Origin: Ruegeria faecimaris
GTDB taxonomy: Bacteria; Pseudomonadota; Alphaproteobacteria; Rhodobacterales; Rhodobacteraceae
Assembly (NCBI RefSeq): GCF_900182615.1
Contig: NZ_FXTE01000001.1
Location: forward strand, 992,001-1,056,000
Direction of reading: 5' to 3'
DNA: 64,000 bases
Shown: piece by piece, positions 63,768-64,000 of the stretch
How the letters are laid out: every line of letters begins with the position of its first letter
How positions within the stretch are numbered: position 1 is the first letter of the stretch
The notes under the pieces: model-generated
Seen by the model: the letters and a program-made list of their open reading frames with translations, nothing else
What the model was told of the DNA's origin: nothing
Databases searched by the model: none
Program-made: the position numbers and the translations under genes

Positions 63768-64000
63768 GGTTCGATATGCGTAAACTGCTTTTGATCCCCT
63801 TTCTGATCCCCGGTTCGGCCTTGGCGCAAGCACAGGCCGGGTGGGGAAGTGTGGGTCAGCCCGAAGAAAAAGAGTTTTCCTGGACCGCGCCCTTGTGGCC
63901 GGATTTCTGGATGGCGTGGACACCGGCGACCCTGGCCGTATTTGTCGGCATCTTTTCAGCCATCGCGCTGATCGGTCTGCTGGAAGGGTTCAAATACCGC
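63764..64000 (+). CDS. DUF2160 membrane protein, 3' end outside window
   Basis: The first 79 codons are visible: a signal-like start, a polar stretch with WTAPLWPDFWMAWTPAT and a membrane helix (LAVFVGIFSAIALIGLLEG). DUF2160 proteins, called GlpU in the rhizobial glycerol importer, always accompany it; their role is unknown. ATG 63764 overlaps the glpQ stop. Confidence 0.88.
   Translation, partial: MRFDMRKLLLIPFLIPGSALAQAQAGWGSVGQPEEKEFSWTAPLWPDFWMAWTPATLAVFVGIFSAIALIGLLEGFKYR

Noticed and set aside
1..64000. CRISPR arrays, insertion sequences and prophage genes
   Set aside because: None found: no spaced direct repeats, transposases, integrases or phage structural genes.

Overview
The window is chromosomal DNA from an alphaproteobacterium, most likely a marine Rhodobacterales (Roseobacter-group) species. 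The evidence is the moderately GC-rich coding style, the gene neighbourhoods nrdR-ribD, ribBA-ribH-nusB, rpoD-dnaG and hom-glpX-recJ, a tRNA-His without G-1, several small proteins I recognise only from that order (DUF2842, a short acidic 62-aa protein, MmcB), and an intergenic inverted repeat of the kind recurring in roseobacter genomes. No phage, integrase, transposase or CRISPR array is visible. Most of the window is ordinary core genome with accessory cassettes set into it.

Layout. 1-13 kb: 3' part of L-serine dehydratase, a GFA-family protein, a DMT exporter, thiamine pyrophosphokinase, a large acidic protein of unknown function (3208-4803), DUF2842 and purA, a cobalt-type nitrile hydratase operon (alpha, beta, activator), secG, pyrG, a PEP-mutase-like protein, and two tandem TerB paralogues coupled to a leaderless PhnD-like protein. 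13-21 kb: a four-gene polar amino-acid ABC importer, tRNA-His, a GNAT protein, mmcB, an ArsR-SRPBCC pair with a clear operator, and a LysR/TauD divergent pair. 21-31 kb: riboflavin genes (nusB, ribH, ribBA, ribE, then ribD, nrdR, all minus strand) split by a plus-strand capsule cassette (KpsS-like, Wza-like lipoprotein, KpsC-like).

31-50 kb: YjbQ, a DCC/DUF4166 pair, an AraC regulator, rpoD and dnaG, glutamate dehydrogenase, a short Tad pilus group (TadG with vWA domain and two TadE-like pseudopilins), pirin, TetR, hom, glpX, recJ and two identical tRNA-Glu genes. 50-58 kb: a complete seven-gene V-type ATPase operon (B-D-I-K-E-DUF2764-A), with the gene content of the chlamydial/spirochaetal type in circularly permuted order, ending 5 nt from the second tRNA-Glu. 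58-64 kb: a divergent glycerol-type ABC importer (binding protein, two ATPases, two permeases, start of DUF2160), whose two ATPases have lost complementary catalytic motifs.

The strongest candidates for further work are the permuted V-ATPase operon with its DUF2764 subunit and altered ion-binding site, the asymmetric ATPase pair of the glycerol importer, the capsule cassette inverted inside the riboflavin cluster, the degenerate GTP cyclohydrolase half of RibBA, the TerB-TerB-PhnD-like unit, and the uncharacterised acidic protein at 3208-4803.
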